Assembly: GCF_002217755.1 (NCBI RefSeq)
Contig: NZ_BCFL01000022.1
Span: 1 to 64,000 of the forward strand
DNA: 64,000 nucleotides
Direction: 5' to 3'
Source: Streptomyces hyaluromycini
Lineage (GTDB): Bacteria; Actinomycetota; Actinomycetes; Streptomycetales; Streptomycetaceae
This document shows, in pieces, positions 50,903-57,861 of this stretch (positions are counted from its first letter, which is position 1; the number at the start of each line of letters is the position of its first letter). The position numbers were made by a program, and so were the translations under genes. The notes below the pieces were generated by a model. That model saw only the letters and a list, made by a program, of their open reading frames with translations, did no database searches and was not told where the DNA came from.

Positions 50903-51535
50903 TCAGCCCGGCGACAGCGCCATCCGCGCCGCCAGCCCCAGCATCACGAAGCTCGACAGCAGCGCCGTGACCAGGCGTCCCAGGCGGCCGGTCAGGCCCC
51001 GGCCGAGGAGCGCGCCACCGCCCGCCAGCAGCAGCTGCCAGCTCGCCGAGGCGGCGAAGGCCGCGAGGACGAAGACGCCCTGCTCCAGCGGCCGTACCGG
51101 CCCGGCGGACCGCGTGCCGACCACCAGGGCCGCGAAGTAGATCACCGTCGTCGGGTTGAGCAGGGTGATTCCGAGGAGGCCGAGATACGCCCGCCCGGGG
51201 CCGGGTACCGGCCGCTCCGCACGGGTCGTGAGCCGCCGCTCCCGGAACCGGCGCAGCGCGACCGCCGCACCGCGCACGGCGAGCCCCACCAGCACCAGCG
51301 CCGAGACCAGCCGCAGCGGCCCGAGCACCGGCAGCAGCGCCGCCGCCAGTGCGGCACCGCCGACGGTCGCGAGCAGGGCGTACAGGCCGTCGGCGCTCGC
51401 GACGCCGAGCGCGGCGCAGGCGCCGGTCCGCAGTGACGTGCGAGCCGTGAGGGACACTAGATATGTGCCGACCGCACCGACCGGGACGGCGATCCCGTAC
51501 CCGGCGAGCAGGCCGGCGACGAGCGCGGCCGTCAC
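50903..51535 (-). CDS. LysE-family amino-acid exporter
   Basis: A 210-residue membrane protein with about six helices: LVAGLLAGYGIAVPVGAVGTYLVSL (with the RhtB/LysE GxxxP-type start), ALGVASADGLYALLATVGGAAL, LGLLGITLLNPTTVIYFAALVVG, and helices to the end. It probably exports an amino acid or a related metabolite. The GTG start at 51535 overlaps the stop of a 35-codon frame as GTGA, so translation depends on that frame. Confidence 0.85.
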   Translation of the reverse strand: MTAALVAGLLAGYGIAVPVGAVGTYLVSLTARTSLRTGACAALGVASADGLYALLATVGGAALAAALLPVLGPLRLVSALVLVGLAVRGAAVALRRFRERRLTTRAERPVPGPGRAYLGLLGITLLNPTTVIYFAALVVGTRSAGPVRPLEQGVFVLAAFAASASWQLLLAGGGALLGRGLTGRLGRLVTALLSSFVMLGLAARMALSPG

Positions 51536-51639
51536 GCGCGTGCGGGCTCGGGCCTCCGGGGACGCCCGGGCTGCTGCTGGACCCGCACCCGACGGACGGT
51601 CGCGGTGGTCAGCGGCACAACGGCGTCAGGAGTGTTCAT
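51532..51639 (-). CDS. Possible coupled leader peptide before LysE
   Basis: 35 residues, ATG 51639 with AGGATC upstream, ending in a GTGA overlap with the exporter start. The sequence contains VPLTTATVRRVRVQQQP and an Arg/Pro-rich tail. It may couple or attenuate exporter translation, or be the true N-terminus after a frameshift. Function is unknown. Confidence 0.42.
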   Translation of the reverse strand: MNTPDAVVPLTTATVRRVRVQQQPGRPRRPEPARA

Positions 51640-51714
51640 GCGCAGATCCTGGGGTCCGCTTCGCCGCACCGGCAAGCGAATTTCGGCGCGGAATCGTCCC
51701 CCGACCGCGTGCGG

Positions 51715-51750
51715 TTCGGCCAGATCACCCGATTCACCGATCTGGCCGAA
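51715..51750. promoter_or_regulatory. Large palindrome before P450 operon
   Basis: TTCGGCCAGATC (51715-51726) and GATCTGGCCGAA (51739-51750) are perfect 12-bp arms around a 12-base centre. It lies 79 bp before the P450 start. It is an operator candidate, as no terminator function is expected here. Confidence 0.6.
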
Positions 51751-51828
51751 CTTGCGGTCGTCCCATAGGTGCCCCGGGCATCTAATGAAGATCGGCACGA
51801 CGTACGACACTCGTCTGCGAGGTCTTCC

Positions 51829-53070
51829 ATGAACGAACTGACGGACCTGACGGAACCCACCCCTCCTGCCCACCCGGCCGACCCGGTGGACTGGCCGCAG
51901 GACCGCACGTGCCCCTACCACCCGCCCACCGGCTACGACCCGCTGCGGGAGGGAGACCCGCTGGCCCGCATCCGTCTCTACGACGGCCGCACCGCCTGGG
52001 CGGTCACCGGCCACGGCACGGCCCGCGCGCTGCTCTCCGACCCCCGGCTCTCCAGCGACCGCCGGCGGGAGGACTTCCCGATGCCGAACGCCCGTTTCGC
52101 GGTGGCCCGGGAGCGCCGCCAGGTCGCCCTGCTCGGCCTCGACGACCCCGAGCACCAGACCCAGCGCCGCATGCTGATCCCGGACTTCACCCTCAAACGG
52201 GCGACCGGGATGCGACCGGCCATCCAGCGGATCGTCGACGAACTGCTCGACAGGATGATCGCCGAGGGACCGCCCGCCGACCTGGTGAGTTCCTTCGCGC
52301 TGCCCGTGCCGTCCATGGTCATCTGTGACCTGCTCGGTGTGCCCTACGCCGACCACGAGTTCTTCGAGGCGCAGTCCCGGCGGCTGCTGCGCGGTCCGGC
52401 GCCTGCCGACTCCCTGGACGCGCGCGAGAAGCTGGAGGCCTATCTGGGCGACCTGGCCGACCGGAAGAGCCGGGACGCGGTCCCCGGCGACGGCGTTCTC
52501 GACGACCTCGTCCACCAGCGGCTGCGCGACGGCGCCCTGGACCGCGCCGAGGTCGTCGCGCTCGCCCTCATCCTGCTGGTCGCCGGGCACGAGACCACCG
52601 CCAACATGATCTCGCTCGGCACCTTCACCCTGCTCCAGCAGCCCGAGCGGCTCGCCGAACTGCGCGCCGACCCCGCGCTGGTGCCCGCCGCCGTCGAGGA
52701 ACTGATGCGGATGCTGTCCATCGCCGACGGGCTGCTGCGCGTCGCCCTGGAGGACATCCAGGTGGACGGCGCCACCATCCGCAAGGGCGACGGCGTGCTC
52801 TTCGCGACCTCAGTCATCAACCGCGACGAGTCCGTGTACGACGACCCCGACGCCCTCGACTGGCACCGCCCGGCCCGCCACCACGTGGCCTTCGGCTTCG
52901 GCATCCACCAGTGCCTGGGACAGAACCTGGCCCGCACCGAGCTGGAGATCGCCCTGCGCACCCTGTGGGAGCGGCTCCCGGGCCTCCGGCTCGCCGCACC
53001 GCCGGAGGAGATTCCCTTCAAACCCGGCGACACGATCCAGGGGATGCTGGAACTCCCCGTGACCTGGTAG
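51829..53070 (+). CDS. Cytochrome P450, CYP105-like
   Basis: A 413-residue class I P450 with all conserved elements: I-helix AGHETTANM, K-helix EELMRM, and heme loop FGFGIHQCLGQ. N-terminal features (RTCPYHPPTGYDPLREG, RLSSDRRREDFPMPNARF) resemble the CYP105 family, which handles varied xenobiotics and antibiotics. Electrons come from the ferredoxin encoded 12 bp downstream. The start ATG 51829 has GAGGTC upstream. The inducing signal is unknown; the palindrome upstream suggests local repression. Confidence 0.93.
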   Translation: MNELTDLTEPTPPAHPADPVDWPQDRTCPYHPPTGYDPLREGDPLARIRLYDGRTAWAVTGHGTARALLSDPRLSSDRRREDFPMPNARFAVARERRQVALLGLDDPEHQTQRRMLIPDFTLKRATGMRPAIQRIVDELLDRMIAEGPPADLVSSFALPVPSMVICDLLGVPYADHEFFEAQSRRLLRGPAPADSLDAREKLEAYLGDLADRKSRDAVPGDGVLDDLVHQRLRDGALDRAEVVALALILLVAGHETTANMISLGTFTLLQQPERLAELRADPALVPAAVEELMRMLSIADGLLRVALEDIQVDGATIRKGDGVLFATSVINRDESVYDDPDALDWHRPARHHVAFGFGIHQCLGQNLARTELEIALRTLWERLPGLRLAAPPEEIPFKPGDTIQGMLELPVTW

Positions 53071-53082
53071 GAGGCTCCTGCC

Positions 53083-53283
53083 ATGCACATCGAGATCGAC
53101 CAGGACGTCTGTATCGGCGCCGGCCAGTGCGCCCTGACCGCCCCCAACGTCTTCACCCAGGACGACGACGGCTTCAGCACCCTGCTCCCCGGCATGGCCG
53201 ACGGCGGCGGCGACCCGCTGGTCAAGGAGGCGGCCCGGGCCTGCCCGGTGCACGCCATCACCATCAAGGAACCGACGGGCTAG
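53083..53283 (+). CDS. 3Fe-4S ferredoxin
   Basis: A 66-residue ferredoxin with the single-cluster pattern CIGAGQC and a distant CPVHAI (ARACPVH), typical of the 3Fe-4S ferredoxins that pair with CYP105 P450s. It donates electrons from a reductase to the P450 upstream. The MITE begins within one base of its stop. AGGAGG precedes the ATG at 53083. Confidence 0.93.
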   Translation: MHIEIDQDVCIGAGQCALTAPNVFTQDDDGFSTLLPGMADGGGDPLVKEAARACPVHAITIKEPTG

Positions 53284-53453
53284 GGCCCGTCTGACAATTC
53301 CCGTCGTCGCCCGGAGGGCGGCCTCGCGGCGTCAGGTGCGTGCTCTCGGCGTGCCGGGCGTAGGCCCTCGTTGGACGTACTTGGGTCTGCGCCCGGTGCG
53401 GCGAGAGTGCGTGCATGGCGTCGCGAGGCAGACAGGAATTGTCAGACAGGCCC
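53283..53453. mobile_element. 171-bp MITE with inverted terminal repeats
   Basis: The left end GGGCCCGTCTGACAATTC is mirrored at the right end (53436-53453) with one mismatch. The interior is itself palindromic: CTCGCG, GTGCGTGCTCTCG and CCGGGCG on the left have partners in GCGAGAGTGCGTGC and CGCGAG on the right. There is no transposase. It is a nonautonomous element. It starts one base into the ferredoxin stop codon and cuts a gene remnant at its right edge. Confidence 0.78.
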
Positions 53454-53560
53454 CAGGCCGCCGTCGGTACATCGAGCACCGCCAGTTCCAGCCCGCGCAG
53501 CCGTGCCGGGTCGGCGACCACCTCGTAGGCCGCCACCCGGTCGCCGCCGAGCTGACCCGC
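53454..53560 (-). pseudogene. C-terminal remnant, sigma-factor-like
   Basis: On the minus strand GGDRVAAYEVVADPARLRGLELAVLDVPTAAW reads with strong GC3. The ADPxRL pattern resembles the last residues of SigJ/ECF41-type sigma factors. The remnant is cut by the MITE at 53453, and its upstream part is lost by 53560, where a different plus-strand fragment begins. Parent family is tentative. Confidence 0.4.
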
Positions 53561-53658
53561 GTCGACGTGCTGCCGGTCCTGGCCGGTCAGGAGAAGGCCG
53601 CCGCCTCCCTCACCGAGGCCCGCGCCGGGCTCTCGCGGCTCGCCGCCGTCGACTGCCC
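53547..53658 (+). other. Gene-fragment-like stretch
   Basis: On the plus strand LTRVDVLPVLAGQEKAAASLTEARAGLSRLAAVD is GC3-biased and looks coding, but has no start and abuts the TetR gene end. It is a probable leftover of a deleted gene; family unknown. Confidence 0.3.
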
Positions 53659-54210
53659 TCACCCGGCGCGCAGCAGTACCCGGGCCGCCGCGCGGGCCTC
53701 GGCCGCGGGCTCCGTGCTCCCGGTGACGCCCGCGGTGACCATCGCCCCCTCGGCGAGCAGGAACAGCGGCCCGGTGAGCGCCGCGGCCAGCCCGGCGTCG
53801 GCCACCAGCTCCGCGAGGTAGTCCCTGAACGCCTGCTTGTGGCCCCGCACCTGGGCCACCACCCGCGGGGAGGTGGCACCGAGCTCGCCGTACGCGTTGA
53901 TCCAGGCGCACCCCCGGAAGTCCGCCTCCCCGAACCACCCCTCCAGCCAGTCGAAGACCGCGAGCAGCCGCTCCCGAGGGTCCTCGTGCCGCCGGACGTG
54001 CTCGGCGAGCCGCTGCCGCCAGCGCACGTCCCGCCGCTCCAGATAGGCCTCCACGAGCTGCTCCTTCGCAGGGAACAGCTGGTAGAGCCGCTTGAGGGAG
54101 ACACCGGAGGCGCCGCGTATGTCGTCCATGCCGACGGACTGCACCCCGCGCCCGTAGAACAGCCGCTCGGCGGCGTCCAGAGCCTGCTCACGCGCGACCG
54201 CGCTGTCCAT
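53659..54210 (-). CDS. TetR-family regulator
   Basis: 183 residues: helix-turn-helix VGMDDIRGASGVSLKRLYQLFPAKEQLV and C-terminal helices (FDWLEGWFGEADFRGCAWINAYGELGAT). It is divergent from the NTF2-like gene, with two identical perfect palindromes between. It should repress both itself and that gene. The start is ATG 54210. Confidence 0.93.
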   Translation of the reverse strand: MDSAVAREQALDAAERLFYGRGVQSVGMDDIRGASGVSLKRLYQLFPAKEQLVEAYLERRDVRWRQRLAEHVRRHEDPRERLLAVFDWLEGWFGEADFRGCAWINAYGELGATSPRVVAQVRGHKQAFRDYLAELVADAGLAAALTGPLFLLAEGAMVTAGVTGSTEPAAEARAAARVLLRAG

Positions 54211-54227
54211 GGGCCACTCCTTGACGA

Positions 54228-54243
54228 GAGAACGTGCGTTCTC
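54228..54243. promoter_or_regulatory. TetR operator A
   Basis: GAGAACGTGCGTTCTC: perfect GAGAACG/CGTTCTC arms around TG. Confidence 0.82.
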
Positions 54244-54262
54244 CTACGGTAGCAGCGACCCG

Positions 54263-54278
54263 GAGAACGTGCGTTCTC
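54263..54278. promoter_or_regulatory. TetR operator B
   Basis: A second identical GAGAACGTGCGTTCTC, 35 bp from copy A, close to the NTF2-like gene start. Confidence 0.82.
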
Positions 54279-54298
54279 CCTTTGTCGAGGAGGAGATC

Positions 54299-54757
54299 AT
54301 GGCCGACCGTCCGCCCCTGCCGCCCTTCACCCGGGAGACCGCCGTCCAGAAGGTCCAGGCCGCCGAGGACGCCTGGAACACCCGCGATCCCGAACGGGTG
54401 GCGCTCGCCTACTCCGAGGACTCGGTCTGGCGCAACCGCGGCACCTTCGTCACCGGCCGCGCCGCGATCGTCGAGTTCCTCACCGCAAAGTGGGCCCGGG
54501 AACTCGACTACGCGCTCCGCAAGGACCTCTGGGCCTTCGACGGCGACCGCATCGCGGTCCGCTTCCAGTACGAGTGCCGCGACGCGGACGGCCGGTGGTG
54601 GCGGTCGTACGGCAACGAGCTGTGGGAGTTCGACGGGCACGGACTCATGACCCGGCGCGAGGCCGGCATCAACGACGTCCGGATCGAGGAGCACGAGCGC
54701 CGGATCCACGGTCCGCGCCCGGAGTCCGAGCGGGGCCTGTCCTTCCCGCTCCGGTAG
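54299..54757 (+). CDS. DUF1348 / NTF2-like protein
   Basis: A 152-residue SnoaL-like cone fold: VQKVQAAEDAWNTRDPERVALAYSEDSVWRNRGTFVTGRAAIVEFLTAKWARELDYALRKDLWAFDGDRIAVRF and WEFDGHGLMTRREAGINDV match DUF1348. The function is unknown, often a small-molecule binding or isomerase-like role. The ATG 54299 has GAGGAGG upstream. It is controlled by the adjacent TetR. Confidence 0.9.
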   Translation: MADRPPLPPFTRETAVQKVQAAEDAWNTRDPERVALAYSEDSVWRNRGTFVTGRAAIVEFLTAKWARELDYALRKDLWAFDGDRIAVRFQYECRDADGRWWRSYGNELWEFDGHGLMTRREAGINDVRIEEHERRIHGPRPESERGLSFPLR

Positions 54758-54765
54758 CGCCCGCA

Positions 54766-54771
54766 TAGGGT
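54766..54771 (+). promoter_or_regulatory. -10 element for leaderless flavoprotein gene
   Basis: TAGGGT ends six bases before ATG 54778, and no ribosome site lies between. Confidence 0.5.
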
Positions 54772-54777
54772 TCCTGA

Positions 54778-55311
54778 ATGACCGATGAGCCCCGTAAGCC
54801 CTTCCTCTACCTCGTCGTCTGCGCCGCCGGTATCGCCGCGGGCGTCGGCAGGCTCATCACCGCGGCGCAGGAACGCGGCTGGGAGGTCGGGGTCATCGCC
54901 ACGCCCGTCGCCGTGAACGGCTTCTTCGACACCGCCGAGGCCGAGGCCCGCACCGGGCGCCCCATCCGGTCGGCCTGGCGCCGGCCCTCCGATCCGCGCC
55001 CCTTCCCCGCGCCGGACGCCGTCGTCGTCGCCCCCGCCACCTTCAACACCGTCAACAAATGGGCCGCCGGGCTCGCCGACACCCTCGCCGTCGGCACCCT
55101 GTGCGAGGCCCTGGGGCTCGGCGTCCCGATCGCCGTCCTGCCCTGTGTCGCCGGCGCACTGGCCGCCCACCCCGCCTACCAGGAGAGCCTGGCCCGGCTG
55201 CGCGCGCTCGGCGTCCGCTTCGGCGACCCCTGTGCCGGCGCGGCCGAAACGGACGACGGACGCACCGAGTTCGCCTGGGAACGGGCGCTGGACCTGCTGG
55301 AGCGGCACTGA
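54778..55311 (+). CDS. Flavoprotein, PPC-decarboxylase-like
   Basis: A 177-residue FMN-binding flavoprotein: YLVVCAAGIAAGVGRLITAAQERGWEVGVIATPVA, VVVAPATFNTVNKWAAGLADTLAVGTLCEALGLGVPIAVLPCV are typical of the Dfp/PPC-DC family. It may decarboxylate a cysteine-like adduct or modify a peptide. No operon partner indicates a substrate. Translation begins at ATG 54778, probably leaderless. Confidence 0.9.
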   Translation: MTDEPRKPFLYLVVCAAGIAAGVGRLITAAQERGWEVGVIATPVAVNGFFDTAEAEARTGRPIRSAWRRPSDPRPFPAPDAVVVAPATFNTVNKWAAGLADTLAVGTLCEALGLGVPIAVLPCVAGALAAHPAYQESLARLRALGVRFGDPCAGAAETDDGRTEFAWERALDLLERH

Positions 55312-55406
55312 CGGCGTCCGATAACCACCGCCACGACAGGAGACCGGACTACCCCTCGACGTACGCTCGCCTCTGTACGACGTGATCTCGACGGCGGGAG
55401 ACAACG

Positions 55407-56375
55407 ATGGAGTACGTGAAGCTCGGCCGCACCGGTCTGGACGTGTCCCGGATCTGCCTCGGCTGCATGACCTACGGCCTGCCCGACCGCGGCACCCACG
55501 AGTGGACCCTCGACGAGGAGGCGTCCCGGCCGCTGATCCGGCAGGCGCTGGAGGCCGGCATCAACTTCTTCGACACCGCCAACGTCTACTCCGACGGCAC
55601 CAGCGAGGAGATCGTCGGCAAGGCGCTGCGCGACTTCGTCCCGCGCGACGAGATCGTCCTCGCCACCAAGGTGCACGGCCGGATGCGTCCCGGCCCCAAC
55701 GGTGGCGGCCTGTCCCGCAAGGCGATCCTCTCCGAGATCGACCACAGCCTCGGCCGCCTCGGCACCGACTACGTCGACCTCTACCAGATCCACCGCTACG
55801 ACCACGACACGCCGATCGAGGAGACGATGGAGGCGCTGCACGACGTCGTCAAGGCGGGCAAGGCCCGCTACATCGGGGCGAGTTCGATGTACGCCTGGGA
55901 GTTCTCCAAGGCCCAGTACACGGCCGAGCGGAACGGCTGGACCAAGTTCGTCTCCATGCAGAACCACTACAACCTCCTCTACCGCGAGGAGGAGCGCGAG
56001 ATGCTGCCGCTCTGCGCCGACCAGGGCGTGGGCGTGCTGCCGTGGAGCCCGCTGGCCCGGGGCCGTCTCACCCGCGACTGGGGCACGGTCACCGAGCGCA
56101 GCTCCACGGACAACTTCGGCAACCGCCTCTACCAGGACGGCGACCGCGCGATCGTCGAGGCCGTCACCCGCATCGCCGACGACCGAGGCGTCCCGCGCGC
56201 CCAGGTGGCCCTGTCCTGGCTCCTCCACCAGAACACGGTGACGGCCCCGATCATCGGCGCGTCGAAACAGAACCACATCGAGGACGCGGTGGCGGCGGTG
56301 GAACTGGCGCTCAGCGACAAGGAGTTGGAAGAGCTGGAGCAGCCCTACGGCCCCCATCCCATCTCCGGCCACTGA
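55407..56375 (+). CDS. Aldo/keto reductase
   Basis: A 322-residue AKR: VKLGRTGLDVSRICLGCMTYG, FFDTANVYSDGTSEEIVGKAL, LATKVHGRM, GLSRKAILSEIDHSLGRLGTDYVDLYQIHRYD, and GASSMYAWEF. The active-site Asp, Tyr, Lys and His are present. It reduces aldehydes or ketones with NADPH, substrate unknown. The ATG 55407 follows GGGAGAC. A dispersed repeat begins right after the stop. Confidence 0.93.
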   Translation: MEYVKLGRTGLDVSRICLGCMTYGLPDRGTHEWTLDEEASRPLIRQALEAGINFFDTANVYSDGTSEEIVGKALRDFVPRDEIVLATKVHGRMRPGPNGGGLSRKAILSEIDHSLGRLGTDYVDLYQIHRYDHDTPIEETMEALHDVVKAGKARYIGASSMYAWEFSKAQYTAERNGWTKFVSMQNHYNLLYREEEREMLPLCADQGVGVLPWSPLARGRLTRDWGTVTERSSTDNFGNRLYQDGDRAIVEAVTRIADDRGVPRAQVALSWLLHQNTVTAPIIGASKQNHIEDAVAAVELALSDKELEELEQPYGPHPISGH

Positions 56376-56379
56376 AACG

Positions 56380-56441
56380 CGCCCCTTTAGGGGCGCGGGG
56401 CTGTGTCAATTTGCGGCTCCGCCGCGTGGGCGCGACAAGCC
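56380..56441 (+). repeat. Streptomyces dispersed intergenic repeat, copy 2
   Basis: CGCCCCTTTAGGGGCG hairpin, then GGGGCTGT, variable bases and TGCGGCTCCGCCGCGTGGGC, as in copy 1 at 19701. It lies four bases after a stop. Confidence 0.75.
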
Positions 56442-56461
56442 CCCACTCACCCGCACCCGAA

Positions 56462-57244
56462 TCACAACCGCTCAGTCCCACAAGGACCGGCTCCCGCGCT
56501 CTCCAGCAGAGGAACCCTCTCCCCGCCCATGCTCAACGTCCGGTAATACGCCCCGATCCGCTCCGCCGACCGCCCCACGTAGTGGCCGATGAACGACCGC
56601 CGGAACCGCCCGGCGGAGCGATTGGGCTGTGACCCGTGCACCAAGCTCCCGTTGAAGAACAGCACATCCCCCGGCCCCATATCGACCGGCACCGCCGCGA
56701 GCCCCTCCGGCGGTGCCACGTATTCCCGCGCGAACGACAGCCCTGCATCCGACTCCTCCGGGCAGAACAGGTCCATCCGATGCGTCCCGGGCACCACCTC
56801 CAGGCCGCCGTTCTCCCGGTCGATCGCCTCACAGGCGACCCACGCCGCGACGCACGTCCCCGGCTCGACCCGCAGATAGAAGTTGTCCTGGTGCAGCGCC
56901 TGCCCCCGGCCCCCCGGCGGCTTGAAGTAGAACATGCTCTGCGCGGCCAGCACCTCCTCCCCGAACAGCGCCTCCAGGATCACCCGAAGCCGCGCGTCCA
57001 GCAGGAACCGCAGCGCGAGCGCGCTGATCTCGTGGGGCTGCATCACCCGGGGATAGCGGTGCAGCGGATCCGCCGTCGGCTTCGGCTCGAAGTGCCCCGG
57101 CACGACACGCCCCGCCGCGTGCAGCGCCGCGAACTCCGCACACAGCCGGTCGATCTCGTCGTACCCGAACAACCCCCGTACGACGGTGAACCCGTCCTCC
57201 TCGAACTGCCGCAGGATGGTGCTGTCGATGCCGGTGGCTGTCAT
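56462..57244 (-). CDS. PhyH-family Fe(II)/2-oxoglutarate dioxygenase
   Basis: 260 residues: FEEDGFTVVRGLFGYDEIDRL, PGGRGQALHQDNFYLRVEP (iron ligands His and Asp in HQD), GLEVVPGTHR, VDMGPGDVLFFNGSLVHGSQPNRSAGRFRRSF (second His; Arg binding 2-oxoglutarate). It hydroxylates or halogenates a small molecule, typical for secondary-metabolism tailoring. The start is ATG 57244. No cluster surrounds it. Confidence 0.92.
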   Translation of the reverse strand: MTATGIDSTILRQFEEDGFTVVRGLFGYDEIDRLCAEFAALHAAGRVVPGHFEPKPTADPLHRYPRVMQPHEISALALRFLLDARLRVILEALFGEEVLAAQSMFYFKPPGGRGQALHQDNFYLRVEPGTCVAAWVACEAIDRENGGLEVVPGTHRMDLFCPEESDAGLSFAREYVAPPEGLAAVPVDMGPGDVLFFNGSLVHGSQPNRSAGRFRRSFIGHYVGRSAERIGAYYRTLSMGGERVPLLESAGAGPCGTERL

Positions 57245-57558
57245 GTCCGTCCTCCTCGGTCCGGTGTCCTGGTCCTGTCGCGCTCACACGGTCCGCCCGC
57301 TCGCCGTCGCGTCCGGATTTCCCAGCCCGTTCCGCTTCAACCGGGTTTTCCGAGAAAGACACGGTGTCCCGTCCGGCGGCCACCGCTCCGGTGAACGTCT
57401 CAAATGCCCCCGGTTATTGGTTTCACGGGCACCGGCGGCCGGACGGCTTGTGCAGGTCGGGCCGTGGTTCAATGGTTGCTGTCGATCCCGGGGCGACCCG
57501 TCTCGAATCCCCGCGCCAATTGCGATGTCGATACGACGACAAAGCGCGGACTCTCTCA

Positions 57559-57573
57559 TTGACGATTCGTCAA
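57559..57573. promoter_or_regulatory. Palindrome in upstream region
   Basis: TTGACGATTCGTCAA, perfect 7-1-7 inverted repeat, about 290 bp before the sigma-like fusion gene. Confidence 0.4.
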
Positions 57574-57792
57574 ATTACCGCAACCTCAGGGCAATGCGCA
57601 AAACCCTGGGATCCCTTGTTCTGCCCTGCTGGCCTGTGCAAAGGTGTGCCGTGTCGGCATGCGGACAATTATTTTCACCGCCGCATGCGCGAGGCCGCTC
57701 CCGTACGCCCCCCACGCTTCAAAAGAGCTGCCGACGGCGTACGTTCGCGTGCCGAACCCCCCAACAAGCCCATCCGACCTCGGTGTCGGCCG

Positions 57793-57814
57793 GGTCGCAT
57801 ACCGGTCGCATACC
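57793..57814. repeat. Direct repeat before fusion gene
   Basis: GGTCGCATACC is repeated twice in tandem, followed by GGTATG, which mirrors CATACC. It lies 48 bp before GTG 57862 and may be an activator or repressor site. Confidence 0.45.
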
Positions 57815-57861
57815 AGACGGTATGGACCGAATCCCGCGTTGCGTCTGGAAGGAATGCCGCC

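Larger units (their letters stand above)
57245..57861. other. Long intergenic region
   Basis: 617 bp of lower-GC sequence with no gene. It holds the palindrome at 57559-57573 and the tandem repeat at 57793-57814 close to the next gene. A stretch near 57470-57530 looks partly tRNA-like but does not fold properly. Confidence 0.5.

Noticed and set aside
57466..57530. tRNA-like stretch with GTGGTTCAATGG and CTCGAATCC
   Set aside because: It lacks a proper TTCRA loop, a 7-bp acceptor pair and an anticodon stem, so a tRNA gene is not supported.
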